Source: Actinomadura sp. GC306
Lineage (GTDB): Bacteria; Actinomycetota; Actinomycetes; Streptosporangiales; Streptosporangiaceae
Assembly (NCBI RefSeq): GCF_004348665.1
Contig: NZ_SMKM01000012.1
Location: 1 to 49,121, forward strand
DNA length: 49,121 bases
Direction of reading: 5' to 3'
Positions 17,740 to 27,063 of this stretch are shown piece after piece (within the stretch, counting starts at the first letter, position 1; every line of letters begins with the position of its first letter). Both the position numbers and the translations under genes were made by a program. The notes beneath the pieces were generated by a model. It saw nothing but the letters and a program-made list of their open reading frames with translations, had not been told where the DNA came from and searched no databases.

Positions 17740-19416
17740 ATGCCGGTCCCGCGCTCGATCCTCACCAGGCAGGACGTCACCGACCTGGACCTGGCCGTCG
17801 TCGCCGGACAGTGGCCGGACGACGTCCGCGGGCACTTCGTCGTCAGCACCTCCGACCAGCGCACCCGCCCGCTGCACGCGTTCTTCGGCGACGGGATCAT
17901 GGCCCGGCTGGCGCTGCGGCCCGGCACCGACGGCGCGCCCGCCGGCCGGTTCGCCTGGCGCGCCCGCGTCCTCGACACCCCCTCGGTCCGGCTGCGCCGC
18001 AAGCGCCCCGACCTGTTCACCGCCGGGCCGGTCGGCACCGGCTCCCCGTGGGGCTTCGTCAACGCCGCCAACACCGCGCCGCTGCCGTGGGGCGACCGGC
18101 TCTTCGCGACCTGGGACGCCGGCCGCCCGGTCGAGGTCGACCCGGTGACCCTGCGGTTCATCGCCGAGGTCGGGCACCGCGACGACTGGAAACCCGCCAT
18201 GGACCAGGCCGTCCTGCCGCTCGTGTCCACCACCGCCCACCCCGTCGTCGACCCGGAGCGCGGCTGCCTGTGGAGCATCAGCCGGGACGTGCTGACCGGT
18301 GCCGTCTCCGTCATCGCCTACGACGGGACGGGCGCGCACGTCCGGCGCTGGGACGTCGAGGACGCGGTGCTGCCGCAGGCCACGCACACCATCACCCAGA
18401 CCCGCGACTGGCTCGTGCTCGCCGACACCGCCTACAAGATCGACCCCGCGGAGGTCTTCGGCGGGGAGCGGACCGTCCCGAACAACCCCGACGGTCCCGT
18501 GCTGCTCATCCGCAAGGACGACCTCACCCCGGAGCGTAAAAGCGTTCCCTGCAAGCAGTTCCGCATCGCCCCCGAGGTCAACCACTTCTACGCCCGCTAC
18601 GACGACTCCGACGGCGTCCAGGTCGTGATGGAGCACAGCGAAGGCGTGGACATCGGGATGTACCTCCGCGAGGACGACATCGACGTCTACGGGCGCCCGG
18701 TCGACCCCGCCCTGCGCGGCATGTACTGCCACGGCATGACGCCCGCGCTCACGACCGTCCTGCAGTTCGACCCGGAGACGGGCCAGGTGCGCGAACGCGC
18801 GCGTGCCAGTGACCCGGAGCGGTGGTGGCAGGCCGAGCTGTCCGCCATCGACTGGAGCATCGAGGGCCAGACCGACCCGACCCGGCACCACCTCATCTAC
18901 CTCGGCTTCCACCCCGAGGCCGTCAACCAGCGGGCCATGCGCAACTACGAGGGCCGCATCGACCCCTCGCTGTTCCCGGCGGAGGAGACCCCGGCCGTCC
19001 TCGTCACCCACGACCGCGGAGACCTCAAGGCCCTGTCCGAATGGACGTTCGCCCTGGACGACTACCCGACGTCACCGTCCTTCGTCCCGCGCGGCCAGGG
19101 CGGCAGCCGCTACGCGGGCACGAATCCCGGCGGGCACGAGGGATACCTGGTCGTGGCCGTCCACAACGACGACCGCTTCCGGATCGAGCTGTTCGACGCC
19201 TCCGACGTGGGACGCGGCCCCATCGCCGTCCTGGCCCCGCCCAACGGCACGACGATGCCGTTCCTGATCCACTCGGCGTGGATGCCCGAGGCCCGCCCGG
19301 CCCCGGACGTGGAACGCCACCACTTCGCCGACGACCTGGACGCCCGCCTGGACCAGCTCCCCCCCGACCTGGCCGCCACGGCCCACGAGGTAGCCGCCGA
19401 ACTACCCCCTCGTTGA
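17740..19416 (+). CDS. Carotenoid oxygenase (RPE65/lignostilbene dioxygenase family)
   Basis: This 558-residue protein is a seven-bladed-propeller non-heme iron oxygenase. The four iron-binding His are recognisable in STTAHPVVD, QATHTITQT, EVNHFYARY and FLIHSAWMP. Family members cleave a C=C bond of carotenoids, apocarotenoids or stilbenes with O2. There are no carotenoid biosynthesis genes in the window, and aromatic catabolism lies nearby, so a stilbene-type or xenobiotic substrate is equally possible. ATG 17740 has GGAGG six bases upstream and is chosen over the longer frame. The gene's last codon and stop (CGT TGA) are inside palindrome copy 3. Confidence 0.87.
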   Translation: MPVPRSILTRQDVTDLDLAVVAGQWPDDVRGHFVVSTSDQRTRPLHAFFGDGIMARLALRPGTDGAPAGRFAWRARVLDTPSVRLRRKRPDLFTAGPVGTGSPWGFVNAANTAPLPWGDRLFATWDAGRPVEVDPVTLRFIAEVGHRDDWKPAMDQAVLPLVSTTAHPVVDPERGCLWSISRDVLTGAVSVIAYDGTGAHVRRWDVEDAVLPQATHTITQTRDWLVLADTAYKIDPAEVFGGERTVPNNPDGPVLLIRKDDLTPERKSVPCKQFRIAPEVNHFYARYDDSDGVQVVMEHSEGVDIGMYLREDDIDVYGRPVDPALRGMYCHGMTPALTTVLQFDPETGQVRERARASDPERWWQAELSAIDWSIEGQTDPTRHHLIYLGFHPEAVNQRAMRNYEGRIDPSLFPAEETPAVLVTHDRGDLKALSEWTFALDDYPTSPSFVPRGQGGSRYAGTNPGGHEGYLVVAVHNDDRFRIELFDASDVGRGPIAVLAPPNGTTMPFLIHSAWMPEARPAPDVERHHFADDLDARLDQLPPDLAATAHEVAAELPPR

Positions 19417-19474
19417 CTTGCGGCGTGTTGTTGTTATCCGGCCTCCCATAACAACAACACGCCGCAAGTCAACG
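19411..19474. repeat. Convergent-gene palindrome, copy 3 (27-bp perfect arms)
   Basis: Arms 19411-19437 and 19448-19474 are exact reverse complements around a ten-base centre (CCGGCCTCCC). The arm sequence equals copy 1 (TTGACTTGCGGCGTGT then TGTTGTTAT), but the centre differs. It lies between the convergent carotenoid oxygenase (+) and lipoprotein (-) genes and provides the oxygenase stop codon at 19414-19416. Confidence 0.9.
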
Positions 19475-19517
19475 AAGTCGGTGGGCCTGGTGGTCGGTGG
19501 GCCTGGTGGTCATCGCG

Positions 19518-20315
19518 CTAGGCGAGGTCCTCGCAGGAGCGTTCGGCTGGGAGGAGTGGGCGCAGCCGTACCGAGTACGTCTCGCCCTCGCTGCTCCACT
19601 TGGTCGCCGGGCGGGTCTCGGGGAGCTTCGCGGAGGGGGCCAGCGTGCAGATGCCGCCCGCCGCGCGGACGCCGTCGCCGAGGGGGCCGAGCGGCCACGG
19701 CCGGGCGGTCCCGCCCTGGGTGAGCTCGCCCGCGAGGACCGCCGTCCGCTCCGGCGTGTACGGCCGCGGCGGGGCGGCCTGGTCGTCCGCGGGCCAGCCC
19801 TCCGGGTCGAGGCGCTTGAGGAACATCCCCTCACCGCTGCCCGGCCATCCCGGCTCGATGATCCTGGTCGTCGCGTCGCCCATCGTGACGACGGTGACGA
19901 CGGCGTCCGCGATCTGGTCGGAGCCGACCGTGTGGGAGCGGTCGAAACCGGCCGCGCGGGCCCCGTCCAGGAGACGCCGCAGAGCCTGCGGCTTCAGGCG
20001 GTACTCCGTCAGCTCCTTGTCCGGGGGCGTGCCGCCCGGCTGCTCGGCGGCGAAGATCGCGCGTCCCGAGGAGTACAGCGAGAACTCCGGCACGCTTCCC
20101 GGGCCGCCGATGCCCGCGATGCCGCCCGTCTTGCGCCACCGCAGGGCGAGGCGCTCACCGGAGGGGTCTGTCGGCGCGGACCGGGACGCGGTCGGCGACG
20201 GAGAGGGCGGCGGGGGCCCGGACGTCTCCGAGTTGCCGCACGCGGTCAGGGCCGTGCAGGACACCACGGCCGCGCAGGCGAGCGAGAGGACCCGCCGGGT
20301 GTACGGACCGGCCAT
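19518..20315 (-). CDS. Predicted lipoprotein of unknown function
   Basis: The 265-residue protein has a clear lipoprotein signal: RR near the start, a hydrophobic stretch (VLSLACAAVVSCTALTAC) and a lipobox LTAC with the modified Cys at about residue 26. A Pro/Ser/Thr-rich linker (GPPPPSPSPTASRSAPTDPS) follows. The mature domain is about 210 residues with no motif I can name; it includes RWRKTGGIAGIGG and a region with several Pro/Trp. It should be anchored to the outer face of the membrane. ATG start; divergent from bioD. No functional link to biotin synthesis is evident. Confidence 0.8.
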   Translation of the reverse strand: MAGPYTRRVLSLACAAVVSCTALTACGNSETSGPPPPSPSPTASRSAPTDPSGERLALRWRKTGGIAGIGGPGSVPEFSLYSSGRAIFAAEQPGGTPPDKELTEYRLKPQALRRLLDGARAAGFDRSHTVGSDQIADAVVTVVTMGDATTRIIEPGWPGSGEGMFLKRLDPEGWPADDQAAPPRPYTPERTAVLAGELTQGGTARPWPLGPLGDGVRAAGGICTLAPSAKLPETRPATKWSSEGETYSVRLRPLLPAERSCEDLA

Positions 20316-20422
20316 GGGACTTGGACGGGCCGCCGCCGCACGGGGTTCCCGGCGCCGGCGCTACAAAGAACAGGCGCCGAAGACTGTGGGATCCGGTTGC
20401 GTGCCGCGCCGCGGCGCCGCGC

Positions 20423-20428
20423 TAGTGT
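20423..20428 (+). promoter_or_regulatory. -10 element of leaderless bioD transcript
   Basis: TAGTGT ends eight bases before the bioD GTG, so transcription would begin at or next to the start codon. No ribosome-binding site is visible. This is inferred from position only. Confidence 0.5.
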
Positions 20429-20436
20429 GCCGCCTT

Positions 20437-21162
20437 GTGAGTGTCCTCGTGGTCACCGGAACGTGTACGGGCGTGGGCAAGACCGTCGTCACCGCGGCGC
20501 TCGCCGCGGTCGCCGCCACGCGCGGCACGTCCGTCGCCGCGGTCAAACCCGGGCAGACCGGCGTCCGGGACGGCGAGCCCGGCGACCTCGACGAGGTCCG
20601 GCGCCTCGCGGGCCTCGACGACGTCCACGAGTTCGCCCGCTTCCCCGACCCGCTGTCGCCCGCCGCCGCGGCCCGCCGCGCCGGCGTCCCGCCCGTACGG
20701 CTGCCGGAGGTGGCCGAGCGCGTCCGGGAGCTGTCCGACGACCGCCGGCTGGTGCTGATCGAGGGCGCGGGGGGCCTGCTCGTCCGCTACGACGACGAGG
20801 GCAACACGATCGCGGACCTCGCCCGCTGGCTGGGCGCCGCCGCCGTCGTCGTGACCCGCCCCGACCTCGGCACCCTCAACCACACCGCCCTGACGCTGGA
20901 GGCGATGGCGCACCGCGGCGTCCAGCTCGCCGGCGTCGTCATCGGCGCGTGGCCGGCCGACCCGGACCTCCCGATGCGCAGCAACATCCGCGACCTGGAG
21001 ACCATCGCGGCCCGGCCGCTGGCGGGCGCGCTGCCCGCCGGCGCCGGCGCGCTGGACCCGGCGGAGTTCCTCCTGGCCGCGCACCGCGGCCTGGCCCCCT
21101 CGTTCGGCGGCGGCTTCGACGCCGCCGCCTTCCGCGACACCTTCGGCCTCGACAAGGAGTAG
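20437..21162 (+). CDS. bioD: Dethiobiotin synthase BioD
   Basis: The 241-residue protein has the P-loop VTGTCTGVGKTVVTAALA at its N-terminus, the substrate-lysine region AAVKPGQTG, the LIEGAGGLLVRYD switch and the LNHTALTLEAM helix of BioD. It forms the ureido ring of dethiobiotin from 7,8-diaminopelargonate, CO2 and ATP. The frame is open far upstream, but homology starts at VSVLVVTGT, where a GTG lies eight bases after a TAGTGT -10 hexamer. It is followed three bases later by bioB. Confidence 0.93.
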   Translation: MSVLVVTGTCTGVGKTVVTAALAAVAATRGTSVAAVKPGQTGVRDGEPGDLDEVRRLAGLDDVHEFARFPDPLSPAAAARRAGVPPVRLPEVAERVRELSDDRRLVLIEGAGGLLVRYDDEGNTIADLARWLGAAAVVVTRPDLGTLNHTALTLEAMAHRGVQLAGVVIGAWPADPDLPMRSNIRDLETIAARPLAGALPAGAGALDPAEFLLAAHRGLAPSFGGGFDAAAFRDTFGLDKE

Positions 21163-21165
21163 TAC

Positions 21166-22161
21166 GTGACGGACATCCTCGACGTAGCCCGCCGCCAGGT
21201 GCTGGACGAGGGCAGGGGCCTCGACGCCGGCCAGGTCCTCGACTGCCTGACCCTCCCCGACGACCGGCTGGCGGAGCTGCTCGCCCTCGCCCACGACGTC
21301 CGGATGCGCTGGTGCGGGCCGGAGGTCGAGGTCGAGGGGATCGTGTCGCTGAAGACCGGCGGCTGCCCCGAGGACTGCCACTTCTGCTCCCAGTCCGGCA
21401 AGTTCGAGTCGCCCGTCCGCGCGGTGTGGCTGAACATCCCCGAGCTGGTCGAGGCGGCGAAGGAGACCGCGAAGACCGGCGCGACCGAGTTCTGCATCGT
21501 CGCGGCCGTCCGCGGCCCCGACGAGCGCCTCATGGGACAGGTCCGCGACGGCATCAAGGCCATCAACGACGCCGTCGAGATCAACATCGCGTGCTCGCTC
21601 GGGATGCTCACCCAGGAGCAGGTGGACGAGCTGGCCGCGATGGGCGTCCACCGCTACAACCACAACCTGGAGACGGCCCGCTCCCACTTCCCGAACGTCG
21701 TCACCACCCACTCGTGGGAGGAGCGTTGGGAGACCCTCCGCATGGTCAAGGAGGCCGGGATGGAGGTGTGCTGCGGCGGCATCGTCGGCATGGGCGAGAC
21801 CATCGAGCAGCGCGCCGAGTTCGCCGGCCAGCTCGCCGAACTGGAACCCGACGAGGTCCCGCTGAACTTCCTGGCGCCCCGCCCCGGCACCCCGTTCGCC
21901 GACCTCCCGCTGGTCGAGGGCCCCGAGGCGCTGAAGACGATCGCCGCGTTCCGCCTCGCCCTGCCCCGCACCATCCTCCGCTACGCCGGCGGCCGCGAAC
22001 TCACCCTCGGCGACCTCGGCACCCGCGAGGGAATGCTCGGCGGCATCAACGCCATCATCGTCGGCAACTACCTGACCACCCTCGGCCGCCCCGCCGAAAA
22101 GGACCTGGAACTCCTCACCGACCTACGAATGCCCATCAAGGCCCTAAGCCAGACCCTGTGA
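21166..22161 (+). CDS. bioB: Biotin synthase BioB
   Basis: The 331-residue radical-SAM enzyme carries the cluster motif [14 protein letters not shown] (CxxxCxxC) and the downstream Cys residues in [10 protein letters not shown] and [13 protein letters not shown] that serve the auxiliary [2Fe-2S] cluster. [15 protein letters not shown] is the conserved substrate region. It inserts sulfur into dethiobiotin to make biotin. GTG start three bases after bioD. It is of the actinobacterial type thought to depend on BsaP, a candidate for which sits at 15280. Confidence 0.95.
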   Translation: MTDILDVARRQVLDEGRGLDAGQVLDCLTLPDDRLAELLALAHDVRMRWCGPEVEVEGIVSLKTGGCPEDCHFCSQSGKFESPVRAVWLNIPELVEAAKETAKTGATEFCIVAAVRGPDERLMGQVRDGIKAINDAVEINIACSLGMLTQEQVDELAAMGVHRYNHNLETARSHFPNVVTTHSWEERWETLRMVKEAGMEVCCGGIVGMGETIEQRAEFAGQLAELEPDEVPLNFLAPRPGTPFADLPLVEGPEALKTIAAFRLALPRTILRYAGGRELTLGDLGTREGMLGGINAIIVGNYLTTLGRPAEKDLELLTDLRMPIKALSQTL

Positions 22162-22167
22162 GGACGG

Positions 22168-22476
22168 CTATTCGTTTTCCTCCGCCTCCAGTGTGACTTC
22201 GCTGTTGCCGTTCTCCCACTGTTCGCAGTACGCCTTCTGCAGTTCCCTCATTTCTTCCATGGCTTGCCGAAGCGTGCGGGGCTTGGCGCGAGGCGAGTCC
22301 GGTATCGGGGGACGAGGTGCACCTTCAATGGAGATCACATTGTTGTAGACCTCGACCTTGGCCCCTTCCTCAGCATTGATGTAGTCCCAGAGTTCGAGGG
22401 ACCGGGCGAGATTGTACGGCGTGTCCGGGAGGTCAATGCAGTAGAACTGATGGACCACGTAGTAGCGCGTTCTCAC
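22168..22476 (-). CDS. Small protein related to the N-terminus of its Uma2-like neighbour
   Basis: The 102-residue product has a 40-residue segment (DLPDTPYNLARSLELWDYIN and the following AEEGAKVEVYNNVISIEG) that parallels the N-terminal part of the adjacent Uma2-family protein (QLPDTPYNLWVRGELDDYVD, then APEGSRIEIIGGEVVV). It lacks the nuclease-like core and ends in an acidic helical tail. The GTG at 22476 overlaps the upstream gene's stop (GTGA), indicating coupling; a longer start at 22494 is possible. It may be a partial duplication. Base composition is lower in GC than in the surrounding genes. Confidence 0.6.
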   Translation of the reverse strand: MRTRYYVVHQFYCIDLPDTPYNLARSLELWDYINAEEGAKVEVYNNVISIEGAPRPPIPDSPRAKPRTLRQAMEEMRELQKAYCEQWENGNSEVTLEAEENE

Positions 22477-23129
22477 TCGTCCCAAGGCTTCCACTCCCTG
22501 GTTTCGATCTCAATGTCGAATGGATCGGGGAGGTGGATCGTCTCGCCGAACGCCCAGGACTCCTGGTGCAGGTAGGCGCCCAGAGCCTGATCGGGGATGG
22601 AGTACAGGATGGACCGGGCGACCTTAGGGGAGCGGTCGACCAGCAGGTAATAGGGGATTTCGGCGGCGGCATATCCGTTCCACTTGTTGCGAGCCGACCT
22701 CCGCCCGGCGGGTTCCCGGTCGTTCTTTGCGTTGCTGTAAGAGGTGACCTCTACGACGAGTTCTACCTGGTCGGGAACCAGCCTCTTGATCCCAGACCGC
22801 CACGCGGCCAGGAACACCTCCTCATCCAGGACCATCAGATCCGGAACGAAACCCTCCCCGACCCCCACGAGGGACAGTCCGCTCCCGCTGTCGGTCTTCC
22901 AGGTGAAGCCCTCTCGAAGTACACGGGCGCGGATGACAGCGCAGTTGATCTCCCCGGCGATGGCGTTGTGGGAGAACTCGGGGGGCGGGGACACAACGAC
23001 TTCTCCTCCGATGATCTCGATCCGGGATCCTTCGGGGGCGTCGACGTAGTCGTCGAGTTCGCCGCGTACCCACAGGTTGTAGGGCGTGTCCGGCAACTGC
23101 GACAATTCTTCTTGCGACAAGCCTTTCAC
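22473..23129 (-). CDS. Uma2 family (DUF820) putative endonuclease
   Basis: The 218-residue protein has the Uma2 arrangement: an N-terminal strand-rich segment with IEIIGGEVVVSPPP, HNAIAGEINCAVI, then the PD-(D/E)XK-like core FVPDLMVLDEEVF ... VELVVEVTSYSNAKNDREPA and YYLLVDRSP. The family is predicted to be nuclease-like, but its biological role is unknown. GTG 23129 is chosen because GGGAGGAG lies nine bases upstream; an earlier in-frame GTG at 23150 exists. The gene pair is lower in GC and uses rarer codons than its neighbours, suggesting acquisition between bioB and dasR. Confidence 0.82.
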   Translation of the reverse strand: MKGLSQEELSQLPDTPYNLWVRGELDDYVDAPEGSRIEIIGGEVVVSPPPEFSHNAIAGEINCAVIRARVLREGFTWKTDSGSGLSLVGVGEGFVPDLMVLDEEVFLAAWRSGIKRLVPDQVELVVEVTSYSNAKNDREPAGRRSARNKWNGYAAAEIPYYLLVDRSPKVARSILYSIPDQALGAYLHQESWAFGETIHLPDPFDIEIETREWKPWDE

Positions 23130-23255
23130 GTTACGTGACTCCTCCCTCACGATCTGCTCCCGGTCATCGTAGAGAAGGGGTGCACCCAGCGTAGCCAGAT
23201 CATTCGAACTTGTGGTCGAGATTTCGGCGGACGCCCGGCGACCGGCGGAGGGAGG

Positions 23256-24059
23256 TCAGCGGCGGAGGCGGGTGATGAACTTGTAGCGGTCGCCTCGGTA
23301 GAGGGACTGGGCCCATTCGACGGGCTGGCCGGTGGTGTCGAAGGCGTGGCGGGAGAGCAGGAGCATGGGGAGGCCGACGTCCACGCCGAGGAGCTGCGCG
23401 TCGTGGGGGGTGGCGAGGACGGTCTCGATGGTCTCCTCGGCCTCGGTCAGGTGGACGTCGTAGGCCGTGGCGAGCGTCTCGTACAGGGAGCGGTGTCGGG
23501 GGAGCTCGCGGCGCAGGCCCGGGAAGCGGCGGGCCGGGAGGTGGGAGGTGTCGATCGACATGGGTTCGCCGTCGGCGAGGCGGAGCCGGTGGACGCGCAG
23601 GACCCGGCCGCCGGGGCGGATGCACAGGAGCGTCGCGAGGCGCTCGTCGGCGCTGACGTAGCCGGCCTCCAGGATGCGGGTCTCGGGGTGCAGCCCGTGG
23701 TGCCGCATGTCCTCGGTGTAGCTGACGAGCTGGAGTTCCTGCGACACCTTCGGTTTGGCGACGAACGTGCCCTTGCCCTGGATGCGCTGCAGGCGGCCCT
23801 CCACGACGAGCTCGGCGAGGGCCTGGCGGACGGTGGTGCGGGACGTCTCGTACTTCTCCGCCAGGGTCCGTTCGGGAGGCAGCGGGCTGCCCGGCGGAAG
23901 CGACTGGATCAGCTCCACCAGCAGCTCTTTGAGCTTGTAGTACTTCGGTATTCGGGGGGCCTGGTTCGGGTGGCGCTTACCGATGCCGCCGAGGGAGACC
24001 CGGTCGAACCCGTGCTCGAATCCGCCCCCGTGCCGGGGCCCGCCCCTGACCTCCGTCAC
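23256..24059 (-). CDS. dasR: GntR/UTRA global regulator DasR
   Basis: The 267-residue protein has a GntR winged helix ([20 protein letters not shown]) and a UTRA effector domain. Stretches such as [44 protein letters not shown] and [17 protein letters not shown] closely match Streptomyces DasR as I remember it. DasR binds glucosamine-6-phosphate or related ligands and controls chitin/GlcNAc uptake and, in streptomycetes, development and antibiotics. GTG start with GAGGAGA upstream. It has a Gly/His-rich N-terminal extension of about 30 residues. It stands alone, without nag or dasABC genes next to it. Confidence 0.88.
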   Translation of the reverse strand: MTEVRGGPRHGGGFEHGFDRVSLGGIGKRHPNQAPRIPKYYKLKELLVELIQSLPPGSPLPPERTLAEKYETSRTTVRQALAELVVEGRLQRIQGKGTFVAKPKVSQELQLVSYTEDMRHHGLHPETRILEAGYVSADERLATLLCIRPGGRVLRVHRLRLADGEPMSIDTSHLPARRFPGLRRELPRHRSLYETLATAYDVHLTEAEETIETVLATPHDAQLLGVDVGLPMLLLSRHAFDTTGQPVEWAQSLYRGDRYKFITRLRR

Positions 24060-24096
24060 GGCATCTCCTCACGTTCATCACCGGTTCTCCCCGATG

Positions 24097-25269
24097 TTAT
24101 GCGTGAAGACTACGGGCGGTAGAAGACGCCACCTCCGCCAGGGCCGTCCCGAGGCGTGTGAGGTCGGCCTCGCCCAGCGTGGCGCGTGTGGTGAGCCGCA
24201 GGCAGGCGCGGCCCTTGGGCACCGACGGCGGACGGAAGCAGCCGACGCGAAGCCCGTGCTCGGCGCAGGTCCCGGCCGCGCGGACGGCGGCGTGCGGCTC
24301 GCCGAGGTACACCGGGACGACGGCCGCGGCGGGGTCGGCGGTCTCCAGGCCGGAACCGGCCGCGAGCGCGGCGATGCGCCGGGCGCGGTCGCGGGCGCGG
24401 GCCGGCAGGCCGGGGTCGGCTTCGAGGACGTCGAGCGCGGCGAGCGCGGCGCCGGCGGCGGGCGGATTCAGCCCGGTGTCGAAGATGAACGACCGGCCGG
24501 TGTCGACGAGGGTGTCGATGACCTCGGGCGCGCCGAGGACCGCGCCGCCCTGCGCCGCCAGCGACTTCGACAGCGTGAGCGTGAGGACCACGTCCGGTTC
24601 GCCCGCCAGGCCGGCGGCGTGCGCGGCGCCCCGGCCGCCGTCGCCGACGACGCCGAGCGCGTGCGCCTCGTCGATGACGAGCAGCGCGCCGTGCGCCCGG
24701 ACGGCGCGGTGCAGGGCGGCCAGCGGGGCGAGGTCGCCGTCCACGGAGAACACGGCGTCGGTGACGACGACGGCGTCGTCCTCGTCGCGTCCGGCCAGCG
24801 CCCGCTCGACGGCGGCGGCGTCCCGGTGCGGGACGATCACGACGCGCGACCGCGACAGCCGGCACGCGTCCACGATGGAGGCGTGGTTGACCTGGTCGGA
24901 CACCACCAGCGTGCCCGGCCCGGCGAGGGCGGTGACGGCGCCGAGGTTGGCGAGGAAGCCGGAGGAGAACACGAGCCCGGCGGCGCTGCCGGTGAACGCG
25001 GCGAGCCGCCGGTCGAGCTCGGCGTGCAGCTCGGTGGTGCCGGTGACGAGGCGCGACCCGGTGGAGCCCGTGCCCCACGCGCGGGCCGCGGCGACGGCCC
25101 CCTCGATGAGCCGCGGGTCGTCGGCGAGCCCGAGGTAGTCGTTGGACGCGAGGTCGGCGGGACCGTCCGGGCCGCCGGGGCGGGGCCGCAGCGTCCGGCG
25201 CAGCCCGGCCTCGGCGCGCCGCTCGGCCGCGTCCCGGAACCGGGCCAGGGGGTCTCGTCCAGCGGTCAT
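24097..25269 (-). CDS. bioF: 8-amino-7-oxononanoate synthase BioF
   Basis: The 390-residue PLP enzyme of the alpha-oxoamine synthase family has NDYLGLADDPRL, GTGSTGSRLVTGTTELHAEL, VVSDQVNHASIVD and VIDEAHALGVVG. The PLP-binding Lys lies in TLSKSLAAQGGAVLG. It condenses pimeloyl thioester with alanine in the first dedicated step of biotin ring assembly. ATG 25269 is preferred because the family begins near DPLARFRDAAERR and AGGA lies upstream. It is separated from bioD-bioB and on the opposite strand. bioA is not seen in the window. Confidence 0.92.
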   Translation of the reverse strand: MTAGRDPLARFRDAAERRAEAGLRRTLRPRPGGPDGPADLASNDYLGLADDPRLIEGAVAAARAWGTGSTGSRLVTGTTELHAELDRRLAAFTGSAAGLVFSSGFLANLGAVTALAGPGTLVVSDQVNHASIVDACRLSRSRVVIVPHRDAAAVERALAGRDEDDAVVVTDAVFSVDGDLAPLAALHRAVRAHGALLVIDEAHALGVVGDGGRGAAHAAGLAGEPDVVLTLTLSKSLAAQGGAVLGAPEVIDTLVDTGRSFIFDTGLNPPAAGAALAALDVLEADPGLPARARDRARRIAALAAGSGLETADPAAAVVPVYLGEPHAAVRAAGTCAEHGLRVGCFRPPSVPKGRACLRLTTRATLGEADLTRLGTALAEVASSTARSLHA

Positions 25270-25331
25270 GCGGGAATCCTGCCAGGCCCCGCGCGGAGCG
25301 GGGGAGCGGCCCCGCACCAAGGACGATCGGC

Positions 25332-25337
25332 GATGAT
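25332..25337 (+). promoter_or_regulatory. Possible -10 element of leaderless pdtaS transcript
   Basis: GATGAT ends six bases before the pdtaS GTG with no ribosome-binding site between. It is a weaker match to TANNNT than the other leaderless promoters listed here. Confidence 0.35.
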
Positions 25338-25343
25338 GGTGGC

Positions 25344-26999
25344 GTGCCTACCTTGACCGATCTCGTCCGCGACCACAGTGACCTCACCGAGGCCGACCGG
25401 GAGTGGCTGCACGCGCTGGTGTCGGACTGGCAGCTCCTCGCCGACCTGTCCTTCGCCGACCTGCTGCTCTGGGTGCCGCTGCGGTCGTCGGCCGCGCTGC
25501 CCGCGGAGGCGGCGTCCCGCGGCGGGCGCGGCCAGCGCGGCGGCGCGCCGGACACGGGCGCGGCCGTGCCGGGCTGGGTGGCGATCGCGCAGATGCGCCC
25601 GACGACCGGCCCGACCGCCTACCCGGAGGATCTCGTCGGCAAGGTCGTCCGGACGGGCCGCCGCGGCCTGATCGACGTGGCGTGGCGGGAGCGGCGCATC
25701 GTCCGGGAGGGCGACCCCGAGTGGGGCAGCGGCATCCCCGTCCGGGAGGAGTCGATCCCGGTGCGGCGCGGCGCCAAGATCCTCGGCGTGATCCAGCGCA
25801 GCACCAACCTCAGCTCGGCCCGCACCCCGAGCCGGCTGGAGCTGACCTACCTGCAGAGCGCCAGCGACCTCGCGACGATGATCTCCGAGGGGCGGTTCCC
25901 GGTGCCGGGGGAGGAGCCGAACATGGTCCGCTCGCCGCGCGTCGGCGACGGGCTGATGCGGCTGGACCGCTCGGGCCGGGTCACCTACGCCAGCCCGAAC
26001 GCGCAGTCGGCCTACCGGCGGCTCGGCTACCCGGCGGATCTGGTCGGCGAGTCGCTCGGCCAGATCACCGCGGACCTGTGCGACACCGGCGAGCCGATGG
26101 AGGAGGCGCTGAGCGTCGTGCTGTCGGGCCGGGCGCCCCGCGAGGTGGAGGTCGAGTCCCGCGGTTCGATCATGCAGCTGCGGACGATCCCGCTGGTCGT
26201 CGGCGGGACGCGGATCGGCGCGGTCGTCCTCTGCCGGGACGTGACCGAGCTGCGCTGGCGCGACCGGGAGCTGCTGACCAAGGACGCCACCATCCGGGAG
26301 ATCCACCACCGGGTGAAGAACAACCTGCAGACGGTCGCGGCCCTCCTGCGCCTCCAGGCCCGCCGGCTGCAGATCCCGGAGGGACGCGCCGCACTGGACG
26401 AGGCCGTCCGCCGGGTCGGATCCATAGCGATCGTGCACGAGACGCTGTCGCACACCCCCGACGAACTCATCGACTTCGACGACATCGCCGACCGGGTGAT
26501 CACGATGGCGGCGGAGGTGTCCACCCCCGAGACCAGGGTGGCGCCCAAGCGGACGGGCAGCTTCGGCGTCCTGCCCGCCGAGGTCGCCACCCCGCTGGCG
26601 ATGGCGCTCACCGAACTCCTGCAGAACGCCCTGGAGCACGGCCTGGTGAACCGCTTCGGCACGCTGGAGGTCATCGCCAGCCGCTACGGCGAGGGCGAGG
26701 AGCGCGACCGGGGCGGGGTGGAGGTGTGGGGCGAGTGGCCGGAGGCCGGCGACCACGAGTCCCGCGAGGCGCCCGCCGCGGAACCCGCCGGACGCCGCCT
26801 GGTCACCAAGATCACCGATGACGGCGTCGGCCTGCCCGCCGACTTCGACGTGGAGGGCACCGACAGCCTCGGCCTGCAGATCGTCCGCACCCTGATCGTC
26901 GGCGAACTCGGCGGCCGCCTCGACTTCACCCCCCGCGAGGGCGGCGGCACAGAGGTGACGGTGGACATCCCCCTAGACCACACCCACCGCCGCGCGTAA
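25344..26999 (+). CDS. pdtaS: PdtaS-like sensor histidine kinase
   Basis: The 551-residue cytosolic kinase has an N-terminal GAF-type domain (residues ~1-185), a PAS domain (~205-315), and an HWE/HisKA_2-type kinase core. The phosphoacceptor lies in EIHHRVKNNLQTVAALLRLQ, the N box in ALTELLQNALEHG, and the G box in ITDDGVGLP and SLGLQIVRTL. This matches PdtaS, the kinase that phosphorylates the antiterminator PdtaR in mycobacteria. No transmembrane segment is present. The partner pdtaR is not adjacent, which is normal. A Gly/Arg-rich insertion at residues ~54-75 interrupts the GAF domain. Confidence 0.88.
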   Translation: MPTLTDLVRDHSDLTEADREWLHALVSDWQLLADLSFADLLLWVPLRSSAALPAEAASRGGRGQRGGAPDTGAAVPGWVAIAQMRPTTGPTAYPEDLVGKVVRTGRRGLIDVAWRERRIVREGDPEWGSGIPVREESIPVRRGAKILGVIQRSTNLSSARTPSRLELTYLQSASDLATMISEGRFPVPGEEPNMVRSPRVGDGLMRLDRSGRVTYASPNAQSAYRRLGYPADLVGESLGQITADLCDTGEPMEEALSVVLSGRAPREVEVESRGSIMQLRTIPLVVGGTRIGAVVLCRDVTELRWRDRELLTKDATIREIHHRVKNNLQTVAALLRLQARRLQIPEGRAALDEAVRRVGSIAIVHETLSHTPDELIDFDDIADRVITMAAEVSTPETRVAPKRTGSFGVLPAEVATPLAMALTELLQNALEHGLVNRFGTLEVIASRYGEGEERDRGGVEVWGEWPEAGDHESREAPAAEPAGRRLVTKITDDGVGLPADFDVEGTDSLGLQIVRTLIVGELGGRLDFTPREGGGTEVTVDIPLDHTHRRA

Positions 27000-27063
27000 C
27001 CCGCACAATGACCCGGCGCGCGCTCGCGGACAGGTATGCACCCACATCAGCCACCGGCCGCAA

